Shown: in pieces, positions 1 to 6,116 of the stretch
Position numbering within the stretch: the stretch's first letter is position 1
Layout of the letters: each line of letters begins with the position of its first letter
DNA from: an uncultured Opitutaceae bacterium
GTDB taxonomy: Bacteria; Verrucomicrobiota; Verrucomicrobiia; Opitutales; Opitutaceae
Assembly (NCBI GenBank): GCA_903885525.1
Contig: CAISJA010000189.1
Span: 1 to 6,886, forward strand
Direction: 5' to 3'
DNA length: 6,886 nucleotides
Position numbers and translations under genes: made by a program
Notes under the pieces: model-generated
What the model was told of the DNA's origin: nothing
The model's input: only the letters and a program-made list of their open reading frames with translations
The model's database searches: none

Positions 1-1
1 C

Positions 2-2734
2 GCCACCGTCGGCGACGCCGCCACCCGGCAGGGCGATTTCTACGAAGCCGTCGCCTTCGCCCTCGAACGCCGGCTGCCCATGCTCTTCATTGTCGAGGAC
101 AACGGCTACGGCATCTCCACGCCGACGCGGAACATCAATCCCCTCGCCCTCGGCCTGCTCAATGCGGCGCAGTGGCGCCGGCTCGATGGCACCGACGCCG
201 AGGCCGTCCACACGGCAACCGCGGCTGCCCTCGCGGAAATCCGGACCGGGGCCGGACCCGTCTTTCTCTGGGCGAAGCTGGAGAGGCTGTCCAGCCACAC
301 CAGTTCCGACGATCACACCCTCTATCGCTCGAAGGCGGATCTCGCCGCCCTCGAGCAGGCGGACCCCGTCCGCATCCTGCGCGACCGGATGATCACCGCC
401 GGCGAGCTGACCGCCCCGGAGTTCGCCCGGATGGAGGCGGAGACGCGCGAGCGCATCCGCCTGCTCTACGCCGAAGCGGAGCACGCCGAGGATCCGCGCC
501 CCGACGAGTTGCTGCTCGACGTCACCGGCCCCCTGCCGGACCTGCGCGAGGAGCTGTTTCCCGCCGGACGCTACCGGATGGGCGACCTGATCAACCGGAC
601 GCTCCGCGCCGGGCTCGATGCCGATCCCGGCCGCGTCATCTTCGGCGAGGATGTGGAGGACCCCAAGGGCGGGGTGTTCCGCCTGACGCAGAAACTCTCG
701 ACCGATTTCCCCGCACAGGTGTTCAACGCGCCGCTCGCGGAGTCCACCATCATCGGCGTGGGCGGCGGCCTCGCCCTCGCCGGGCGCCGCCCCGTCTTTG
801 AACTGCAGTTCATCGATTTCAGCTTTCCCGGCTTCAACCAGCTCGTACAGAACCTCGCCAATCTCCGCTGGCGCTCCAACGCCGAGTGGAAGGTGCCGCT
901 CGTGCTCTACGCCCCCTACGGTGCCTACCTGCCTGGCGGCGGGCTGTGGCACTCGCAGGCCAATGAGGCGGCATTCGCCCACTTCCCTGGGATCAACATC
1001 GTCATCCCCTCCACGCCCGAGGATGCCGCCGGCCTGCTCTGGACCGCGCTGCACGGCGAGGATATCACGCTCTTCCTCGCGCCGAAGCACATGCTCTGGG
1101 CCGAGAAGGAAGCCGCCGCCCCCGTAGCCTCCGTGCCGTTCGGCCAGGCGCGAATCCGCGCGGCCGGCGACACCCTGACGATCGTCGCTTGGGGCAACAC
1201 CGTGGAAAAAGCGCAGGAGGCCATCGCGGAGCTGCACGACGAGGTCAGCATTGAGCTGATCGACCTTCGCTCGATCATGCCGTGGGACCAGCCGGCCATC
1301 GAGGAGTCCGTCCGCAAGACCGGCCGCCTCGTCGTGGTGCAGGAGGACACCGAGGCGTGCTCCGTCGGCCAGATGATCATCACCCACCTCATGGGCCGGC
1401 CGGAAGTCTGGGCCGCCCTCAAGGCCCCCCCCGTGCTGGTGTCCAAGGGCCACGTGATGGTCGGCTACAACCCCATCTACGAATACGCCGCGCTGCCCGA
1501 TGTACCGCGGCTCGTCGAGGCCATCCGCCGGACCGTCGCGCTCGATCTGGCCCCGCGGTTGCTGCCGGTGCCCGGGGAGGCGGCTTGCCGGCCCGCGTCC
1601 GCCGGCAAGCCGGCCGCCACCCAAGCTGCCCCTCCCGGACTCCCGGCCCCACCCCCGGCCGCGCCCGGTGCCGACATCAGCGTGAAAGTGCCGGTCATGG
1701 GCGAGGGCCTGCGGTCGGCGCGGGTGGCCTCGCTTCACAAGCGGCCCGGTGATCCGGTCCGGCCCGATGATGTGCTGTGCGAATTGGAGACGGACAAGGC
1801 CGTCTATCCGGTCGAGGCCTCGTTCTCGGGCCTGTTCAAGGCATGGCAGATCCAGCGGGATGACACGGTGCTGATCGGCCAGGAAATTGCCGTGGTCAGT
1901 GCCGGCCCGGTGCCGGCAGCCGCGCTGCCCCCGGCGACTGGATCCGGTGAGACCGGCCCGGCGGCGCTACCCTCGGCGACCGCCCGGCCCCTCGCCGCGA
2001 CGGCCGCCCCCACCATTTCCCCGGCCGCTGCGGCCGCCCCGGCGGCGCGCCCCGCCGCCCCCCCCTCCACCACCGGTCCCATGATCCGCCCGCCTGCCCT
2101 GCCGCCCGCCATCACTAAGCGCCTCGCTACCGTCGTGCCCGCGAACATGCTCATGGACGTCCGGTGGGACGCGCTGCGCCGCGCCCGCGGGGAGGCCAAG
2201 GCCAGGCACGGCCAGGCCGCGCCCTCGCCCTCGGCCATGATGGCGTGGTGCGTCACCCGCGCGCAGGAGAAGCATGCCGGCTTCCGCTGCCTGGTGAACA
2301 AGGACGGCGTGATCACCGAACAAGCCGATTTCGACCAGGGCATCGCGGTCGCCCTGGAAGGCGACCGCCTCGCCACGGCCGCCCTGCCCGCCGCCAACCG
2401 GCTGGACTGGGCCGGCTTCATCGCCGCCTATGCGAGCGCCCTGGAGGCGACCCGCGGCGGCCAGGTCACCGAGGTGCAGGCACCGCTCAACCTCACGAGC
2501 CTAGGTGCCTTCGGAGTGGAAAGCGCCACCCCGATCGTGGTGCCGCCCGCCATCGCCACCCTCTTCATCGGCACGGCCCACGAGCGCATGGTCAACGAGG
2601 GCGGGGTGGTGCATCCCGCGGAAGTCGTGACACTCTCGCTCACGTTCGACCACCGGGTGGTGAATGGCGCGGGAGCCGCGGCGTTCATGCTCGAGCTGCG
2701 CACCCAGTTTGAAACCTTCCGGCTGCCGGGCTGA
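2..2734 (+). CDS. Fused 2-oxoacid dehydrogenase E1-alpha/E1-beta/lipoyl/E2 acyltransferase polypeptide (5' partial)
   Basis: The protein would decarboxylate a 2-oxoacid with thiamine diphosphate (E1) and pass the acyl group through lipoyl-lysine to CoA (E2). The frame is open to the left edge, so 910 C-terminal residues are visible and the ATG at 80 is internal. E1-alpha (2 to about 545) begins inside the ThDP motif, GDAATRQG followed by VEDNGYG, and has the SHTSSDD loop at 293-313. E1-beta (about 566-1545) shows FGEDV, FNAPLAEST, WHSQANEA and PSTPEDA. An Ala/Pro linker leads to a lipoyl domain (about 1676-1900) with the modifiable lysine in ETDKA (codon 1796-1798). A second long Ala/Pro linker precedes an E2 catalytic domain (about 2094-2731) with LNLTSLGAFG and DHRVVNG (His codon 2651, Asn codon 2663). 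No peripheral subunit-binding domain is recognisable. The substrate is uncertain: the SHTSSDD loop leans to branched-chain type, but pyruvate is possible. E3 is not encoded in the window. Confidence 0.93.
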   Translation, partial: ATVGDAATRQGDFYEAVAFALERRLPMLFIVEDNGYGISTPTRNINPLALGLLNAAQWRRLDGTDAEAVHTATAAALAEIRTGAGPVFLWAKLERLSSHTSSDDHTLYRSKADLAALEQADPVRILRDRMITAGELTAPEFARMEAETRERIRLLYAEAEHAEDPRPDELLLDVTGPLPDLREELFPAGRYRMGDLINRTLRAGLDADPGRVIFGEDVEDPKGGVFRLTQKLSTDFPAQVFNAPLAESTIIGVGGGLALAGRRPVFELQFIDFSFPGFNQLVQNLANLRWRSNAEWKVPLVLYAPYGAYLPGGGLWHSQANEAAFAHFPGINIVIPSTPEDAAGLLWTALHGEDITLFLAPKHMLWAEKEAAAPVASVPFGQARIRAAGDTLTIVAWGNTVEKAQEAIAELHDEVSIELIDLRSIMPWDQPAIEESVRKTGRLVVVQEDTEACSVGQMIITHLMGRPEVWAALKAPPVLVSKGHVMVGYNPIYEYAALPDVPRLVEAIRRTVALDLAPRLLPVPGEAACRPASAGKPAATQAAPPGLPAPPPAAPGADISVKVPVMGEGLRSARVASLHKRPGDPVRPDDVLCELETDKAVYPVEASFSGLFKAWQIQRDDTVLIGQEIAVVSAGPVPAAALPPATGSGETGPAALPSATARPLAATAAPTISPAAAAAPAARPAAPPSTTGPMIRPPALPPAITKRLATVVPANMLMDVRWDALRRARGEAKARHGQAAPSPSAMMAWCVTRAQEKHAGFRCLVNKDGVITEQADFDQGIAVALEGDRLATAALPAANRLDWAGFIAAYASALEATRGGQVTEVQAPLNLTSLGAFGVESATPIVVPPAIATLFIGTAHERMVNEGGVVHPAEVVTLSLTFDHRVVNGAGAAAFMLELRTQFETFRLPG

Positions 2735-2760
2735 GGCCGGCGGCCGCAGCGGCGGAGCGG

Positions 2761-2788
2761 GGGGACACCGGCCGGGCCGGTGCCTTTT
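2761..2788 (+). terminator. Putative Rho-independent terminator of the E1-E2 fusion gene
   Basis: A 7-bp perfect stem, CACCGGC (2766-2772) and GCCGGTG (2776-2782), has a 3-nt loop. It can be lengthened by GG/CC pairs if A2765 bulges. TTTT follows at 2785-2788. It lies 27 bp after the stop at 2734 and between convergent genes, where termination is expected. The T-tract is short, so strength is uncertain. No T-rich tail follows in the minus direction. A second weak stem, CGTCC/GGACG (2804-2818), sits nearer the convergent regulator gene but has no T-tract. Confidence 0.5.
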
Positions 2789-2833
2789 CCGCGCCGAGTC
2801 AACCGTCCGCGGTGGACGTTTGCCCGCGGAAAG

Positions 2834-3481
2834 TCAGGGCTGGATCAAGCCGCGCCGGATGGCGTAGCGGACCAGGTCGGTCTGGCTCTGCAGGTTCAGC
2901 TTGCGCAGGAGATTAGCCCGGTGCGTCTCCGCCGTGCGGGCGCTGATGAAGAGTTTTTCGGCGATTTCGCCGTTGCCCAGACCCTCGGCGCTGAGCTGCA
3001 ACACCTCGCGCTCGCGCGGGGAAAGGGTCGTGTAGGTGTCGCTGCTGTCGGGGGTCTTGACCGCAAGCGCGGTGATGGCCCATTCGGAGAGCGGCGCGCT
3101 GAGGAACCGGCGGCCGGCCAGCACCTCCTCTGTCGCTCGCACAATTTCCACGGATTCCGAGCCCTTCAGGATGTAGGCCGATGCGCCGGAACGCAGGGCC
3201 TCGATGACATAGGGCTCGTCGTCGTGCATGGATAGGATGAGTACCTTGGTGGCCGGACTGACGAGGCGCACCTGCCGCAGGGCCTCCAGGCCGTGCAGGC
3301 GCGGCAGCGAGAGATCGAGAAACAGCAGTTGCGGCCGGTGCCGGTCCACCGCCTGCACGGCGGAGAGCCCGTCCGCCACCTCGGCCGTCACCTCGTAGTG
3401 GCCGTCGGCCTCCAGCAGGCTGCGGATGCCGCGGCGCACGATTTCATGGTCATCCGCCAGAATTACCGTCGTCTTGGTCAT
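2834..3481 (-). CDS. NarL/FixJ-family response regulator (REC + LuxR HTH)
   Basis: This is a 215-aa DNA-binding response regulator. The receiver domain (residues about 4-122) has the full phosphorylation set: acidic pair D10/D11, phospho-acceptor D56 (LFLDLSLP), S84 and K106 (YILKG). The C-terminal LuxR-type helix-turn-helix (about 151-213) has the typical LSPREREVLQL start and the TAETHRANLLRKL recognition region. The length matches ordinary NarL-type regulators. The ATG at 3481 is chosen because the receiver begins directly after it and because it overlaps the kinase stop as ATGA, implying translational coupling. The open frame continues upstream to 3865, but that part is out-of-frame shadow inside the kinase gene. 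The partner is almost certainly the adjacent kinase; target genes cannot be told from the window. Confidence 0.96.
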   Translation of the reverse strand: MTKTTVILADDHEIVRRGIRSLLEADGHYEVTAEVADGLSAVQAVDRHRPQLLFLDLSLPRLHGLEALRQVRLVSPATKVLILSMHDDEPYVIEALRSGASAYILKGSESVEIVRATEEVLAGRRFLSAPLSEWAITALAVKTPDSSDTYTTLSPREREVLQLSAEGLGNGEIAEKLFISARTAETHRANLLRKLNLQSQTDLVRYAIRRGLIQP

Positions 3482-5007
3482 GCGCGGGAAGCCGGGGTGG
3501 CGAGGGGAAATTCGGCCTGCACGCGGGTGCCCTGGCCGGGTTGGGAGAAAAACTCGATGCGGCCGCCGATGAGGTGCACGCGCTCCCGCATGCCGGTGAG
3601 GCCGATGGAATCCCGCAGGGCGAGCTTGGCGGCGAGCTCGAAGCCGCACCCCCGGTCGGAGATTTCCACGATCAGGCGCTCCGCGTGGTGCGTGATGGTG
3701 ACATTCGCCGCCCGCACCCGGGCGTGGCGGGCGGTGTTGGTCAGCGCCTCCTGGACGAGGCGGTAGATGACGGTCTCCTGTTCGCCGGGCAGACGGCCCG
3801 CGGGCAGCGAGAGATCGAGGGTGATGGCGATGCCCGTCTGGCTGCCAAACTGGCGGGCCTGCCATTCGAGGGCGGGCTGGAGCCCGAAGTCGTCGAGCAC
3901 CCGCGGCCGGTACTGCTGGCTCAGGAGACGGGTGTGCTGCAGGAGGCAGTCCGCCGTGCCGAGGGCCTCCGTCAGGCGGGCCTGCTGCGGGCCCGTGCCG
4001 GCCTCGCGGGCGCCGGCCTCGAGCTGGAGGCGCAGGCCGGTGAGCAACTGGCCGATCTCGTCATGCAGCTCGCGCGCGATGGCCCGGCGCTCGTCCTCCT
4101 GGATGCGGAGCAGGCGGAGGGAAAGGTCGCGGAGCTCCTGGGTGCGCGCGGCCACCTGGGCCTCGAGAGACTGGTTGAGCTCGGCCAGCTCCCGGGCGAG
4201 CCGGACATTCTGCTCCTCCATCTCCGCCCGCCGCAGCACACTGTTGAGCGAAAAGACCAGCTCGGTGTGGTACTCGGGCCGCTGCACGATGAAATCCTGC
4301 GCCCCGAGCTTGAAGGCCGCCACGGCGCTGTCGCCGTCGCTGGCGGAGGCCAGCAGGAGGGCGGGCACGCGGTTGCGGTACTGCACGAGACGGAGCACCT
4401 CGAGGGATTTCGTACCGGGGGGATTCGGGCCGATGATGACGGCCTGGGCCTGGGCGCCGCCGGCAAGAAAGCGGTCCAGCTCGTCCGCCGTGGCGGTGAT
4501 GGCGAGGTCGAACTCGGGGGCGTGGGTAGCGAAAAATTCACGGATGCTGGCGCTGGTGGCGGCCGAGCCCTCGATCAGCACCACCGGGTGGCGGCCGGGC
4601 AGCGCCGCCGTGGCTGGACCGGAGTGGCGGCGCCCGGCATCGCGGGCCTGCACACGCTGCACGATTTCGACCAATTGCAGGAATTGCGGGGAGGTCTTGT
4701 CCACGCAGTCGGCGGCGCCGGCGCGGAGGGCGCGGACGGCGAACTCCGTCTGACCGTGCCCGGTCACCATCACCACCGGCACGGTGCTGCTGCGGCGGGT
4801 GAGCTCGCCGAGAATCTGCAGGCCGTCGGTGTCCGGCAGCACGTAGTCCAGGAGCAGAATGTCGAGCCCGCCCCTGGCCATGCGTTCGAGGCAGTCCTTG
4901 CCCGTGGCAACGACCTCAAGTTTCCAGTCGGGGGAGAAATGCTCGATGTAACTGCGCACGATGGCGGCGATGTTGGCGTCGTCCTCGGCGTATAGGACTC
5001 GGATCAT
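3478..5007 (-). CDS. Cytoplasmic hybrid histidine kinase: REC, degenerate REC, HisKA_3, HATPase
   Basis: This is a 509-aa sensor kinase with no membrane segment or signal peptide. Receiver 1 (residues 1 to about 118) keeps D9/D10, phospho-acceptor D54 (ILLLDYVLP), T82 and K104. A second receiver-like module (about 140-258) has E146/G147 instead of the acidic pair, G193 where the acceptor Asp should be, and Q242 where the Lys should be, so it probably cannot be phosphorylated. A coiled-coil-like stretch (about 262-295) leads into the HisKA_3 dimerisation helix with H315 (RELHDEIGQ). The ATPase domain has N424 (EALTN), D451 in DRGCG, and GLTGMRERV. The start at 5007 puts the receiver at the N terminus as usual. 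An in-frame ATG at 5034 would add nine residues, and neither start has a convincing ribosome site. The 3' end overlaps the regulator gene by ATGA. The family normally phosphorylates LuxR-type regulators; the input here is inferred to be phosphotransfer onto D54 or protein contact. Confidence 0.95.
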   Translation of the reverse strand: MIRVLYAEDDANIAAIVRSYIEHFSPDWKLEVVATGKDCLERMARGGLDILLLDYVLPDTDGLQILGELTRRSSTVPVVMVTGHGQTEFAVRALRAGAADCVDKTSPQFLQLVEIVQRVQARDAGRRHSGPATAALPGRHPVVLIEGSAATSASIREFFATHAPEFDLAITATADELDRFLAGGAQAQAVIIGPNPPGTKSLEVLRLVQYRNRVPALLLASASDGDSAVAAFKLGAQDFIVQRPEYHTELVFSLNSVLRRAEMEEQNVRLARELAELNQSLEAQVAARTQELRDLSLRLLRIQEDERRAIARELHDEIGQLLTGLRLQLEAGAREAGTGPQQARLTEALGTADCLLQHTRLLSQQYRPRVLDDFGLQPALEWQARQFGSQTGIAITLDLSLPAGRLPGEQETVIYRLVQEALTNTARHARVRAANVTITHHAERLIVEISDRGCGFELAAKLALRDSIGLTGMRERVHLIGGRIEFFSQPGQGTRVQAEFPLATPASRA

Positions 5008-5100
5008 GGAAGGGAGGGGGTGTTCACCTTGCATCGGCACAGTCCCGGCCGGCTGGAGCAGATCATGCCCGCGGCCGGCGTATATCGGCCAATAGTTGCC

Positions 5101-5127
5101 CCGGCTTGAGAAAAATCTCAGGGCCGG
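5101..5127. promoter_or_regulatory. Imperfect inverted repeat in the divergent gap (candidate operator)
   Basis: CCGGC (5101-5105) pairs with GCCGG (5123-5127), and inside it TGAGA (5107-5111) pairs with TCTCA (5116-5120) around AAAA. This gives ten base pairs with a small internal bulge. It lies in the 234-bp gap between the kinase start (5007, minus) and the S26-like gene start (5242, plus), about 95-120 bp from each start codon. No T-tract follows on either strand, so a terminator is unlikely. TTGAGA at 5106-5111 resembles a -35 box, but no matching -10 was found. Function is inference. Confidence 0.3.
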
Positions 5128-5168
5128 ACGCCGATTTCCGCCTGAGCCGGCCGGCGCGGCCGTTCCAT

Positions 5169-5182
5169 TGCGGAATTCCGCA
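5169..5182. promoter_or_regulatory. Perfect 14-bp palindrome upstream of the S26-like gene (candidate operator)
   Basis: TGCGGAATTCCGCA reads the same on both strands. It is 60 bp upstream of the ATG at 5242 and just before a weak -10-like CACAAT (5186-5191). That position suits a dimeric regulator site. A perfect 14-mer palindrome is not rare enough in several kilobases to prove function. Confidence 0.3.
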
Positions 5183-5241
5183 GGCCACAATACGGGGCGG
5201 GCCGGATACGCAGGCAGGGCGATTTGGGGGATACTGCGGCC

Positions 5242-5793
5242 ATGACGAACGCCCCAGTGTTCTCCCTCCTCCGCCGAGCGACCCTGCTCACCGCCGCCGC
5301 CCTCTGTCTCGCCCCGGCCGCGCAGGCCGGCATCAGGTCGGCCCGTCTCCTCGCCAAGATCGCCGCCGAAACCCCGGCCCCCCACCTCGTCTCCGAGGGT
5401 GAGCAGATGACGGCCGCCCGGCGGGCCGCCGCCGCCATCACCGGAGCCCAGACTTTTTGGGGCATCGGCCACTCGATGGAGCCGCTGTACGCCCCCAACA
5501 CCGCCGTCGTCGTCAAGCCGGTGGCCTACGACGACATCAAGCGGGGCATGACGGTTGTCTATGCAAAGAGCAACGGCAAGGTCGTCGCGCACTGTGTGGT
5601 CGATGAGGACCGCCGGGGCTACGTCGTCCAAGGCGTCAACAACGACGAGGCCGACGGCGAGTCCGTCAACGAGAGCAACCTGATCGGCGTGGTCGTCGCG
5701 GCCTACTCCGCCCGCGACACCGGCTTGCGCCGATCCCTTGCCCAGCAGCCCGCCACCACCCGCCAAGGTGCCGCCGCGGCCAACCGGGGTTGA
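5242..5793 (+). CDS. Exported S26 (signal-peptidase-like) Ser/His protein
   Basis: This 183-aa protein has a Sec-type N terminus: R11/R12, a hydrophobic run (about 13-26) and an AQA cleavage-like site after residue 29. If uncleaved, the run would be a single membrane anchor. The body (about 72-156) has S26 peptidase signatures: GHSMEP with candidate nucleophile S78, DDIKRGMTVVY in the place of the usual IKxGDiV box, H117 in VVAHCVV, QGVNND, D138, and LIGVVVA. A Ser with a His at this spacing matches the SEC11/archaeal-type dyad better than the bacterial Ser/Lys type. The hydrolase role is inferred; it could also be a non-catalytic relative. The tail (157-183) is polar and probably disordered. 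The ATG at 5242 is chosen because GGGGGA at 5226-5231 gives plausible ribosome-site spacing; a TTG at 5224 would add six residues. It stands alone, divergent from the kinase and followed by its own terminator. Confidence 0.82.
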   Translation: MTNAPVFSLLRRATLLTAAALCLAPAAQAGIRSARLLAKIAAETPAPHLVSEGEQMTAARRAAAAITGAQTFWGIGHSMEPLYAPNTAVVVKPVAYDDIKRGMTVVYAKSNGKVVAHCVVDEDRRGYVVQGVNNDEADGESVNESNLIGVVVAAYSARDTGLRRSLAQQPATTRQGAAAANRG

Positions 5794-5813
5794 TTGACAT
5801 GAATTTCTGGGGC

Positions 5814-5880
5814 GCCTCCGTCAGTCCGGTTGTCCAGCGGGATCTTGTGATCCCGCGCCGGACTGACGGGGGCATATTTT
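5814..5880 (+). terminator. Long two-tier hairpin terminator of the S26-like gene
   Basis: An outer perfect 12-bp stem (5818-5829 with 5858-5869), extendable by four more pairs including one G·T (to 5814 and 5873), encloses an inner perfect 8-bp stem GCGGGATC (5837-5844) and GATCCCGC (5849-5856) with a TTGT loop. The strands between the stems are asymmetric, 7 nt and 1 nt. ATATTTT follows at 5874-5880. It begins 20 bp after the stop at 5793. The T-rich tail exists only in the plus direction. The fold is much longer than a usual terminator, so an RNA-stabilising or dispersed repeat role is also possible. Confidence 0.72.
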
Positions 5881-5949
5881 CCGGGGGGCAGGAACGCGCC
5901 GACACCCTTTCGCATGGACGGCCGTGCAGTCGGTTAATCACCCCGTGAT

Positions 5950-5988
5950 AGAAAGAAAGGGGGATGGCCGCTGAGGTGGCCATCCCCC
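5950..5988 (-). terminator. Strong hairpin terminator, best on the minus strand
   Basis: A perfect 11-bp stem, GGGGGATGGCC (5959-5969) and GGCCATCCCCC (5978-5988), has an 8-nt loop. Read on the minus strand it starts 2 nt after the stop codon at 5991-5993 and runs directly into TTTCTTTCTAT, a good intrinsic-terminator tail. In the plus direction CACTTTTT ends at 5999, six bases after the stem, so weak bidirectional use is possible. Its placement supports a transcript arriving from the right, either from the small ORF at 6116-5991 or read-through from asnS. Confidence 0.65.
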
Positions 5989-5990
5989 CT

Positions 5991-6116
5991 TCACTTTTTG
6001 GCGGGCTCGCACCGGCCGGGCGCGGGGGTGAAAAACCGGCCTTGCTCGGCGACCAGCACCGCGACCAGCTGGCGGACGAAGGGCCCCCGGGCCTGTGTGC
6101 TGGTCTGGCCGCCCAT
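5991..6116 (-). CDS. Small hypothetical protein (41 aa) or 3' remnant of a gene
   Basis: This is not a recognised family. The 41-codon frame starting MGGQTSTQARG and ending CEPAKK has GC in about 30/41 first, 23/41 second and 37/41 third positions, the ordinary pattern of coding sequence in a GC-rich genome. Upstream of 6116 the same frame stays open to 6608, but third-position GC falls, second-position GC rises and the product turns into low-complexity Gly/Pro/Arg, so coding appears to begin near this ATG. The terminator hairpin starts 2 nt after its stop. A G-rich GGGCGGGG lies just before the ATG, rather too close for a standard ribosome site; a GTG about 34 codons upstream is an alternative start. 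The middle (FVRQLVAVLVAEQ) is a short hydrophobic helix-like segment. It could be a genuine small protein or the tail of a decayed gene. Confidence 0.4.
   Translation of the reverse strand: MGGQTSTQARGPFVRQLVAVLVAEQGRFFTPAPGRCEPAKK

Noticed and set aside
1804..2421. 205-codon minus-strand frame antisense to the E2 region
   Set aside because: It mirrors the Ala/Pro linker and the E2 domain. The product is low-complexity, while the plus frame has clear motifs.
3482..3865. Upstream extension of the response-regulator frame
   Set aside because: It overlaps the kinase C-terminal ATPase domain out of frame, and the receiver starts exactly after the ATG at 3481.
3541..4995. 484-codon open frame on the plus strand
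   Set aside because: It lies wholly antisense to the well-supported kinase gene. Long antisense frames are expected in GC-rich coding DNA, and its product shows no recognisable domain.
5937..5949. Short inverted repeat ATCAC-CCC-GTGAT
   Set aside because: Five-bp arms are expected by chance, and no associated signal was found.
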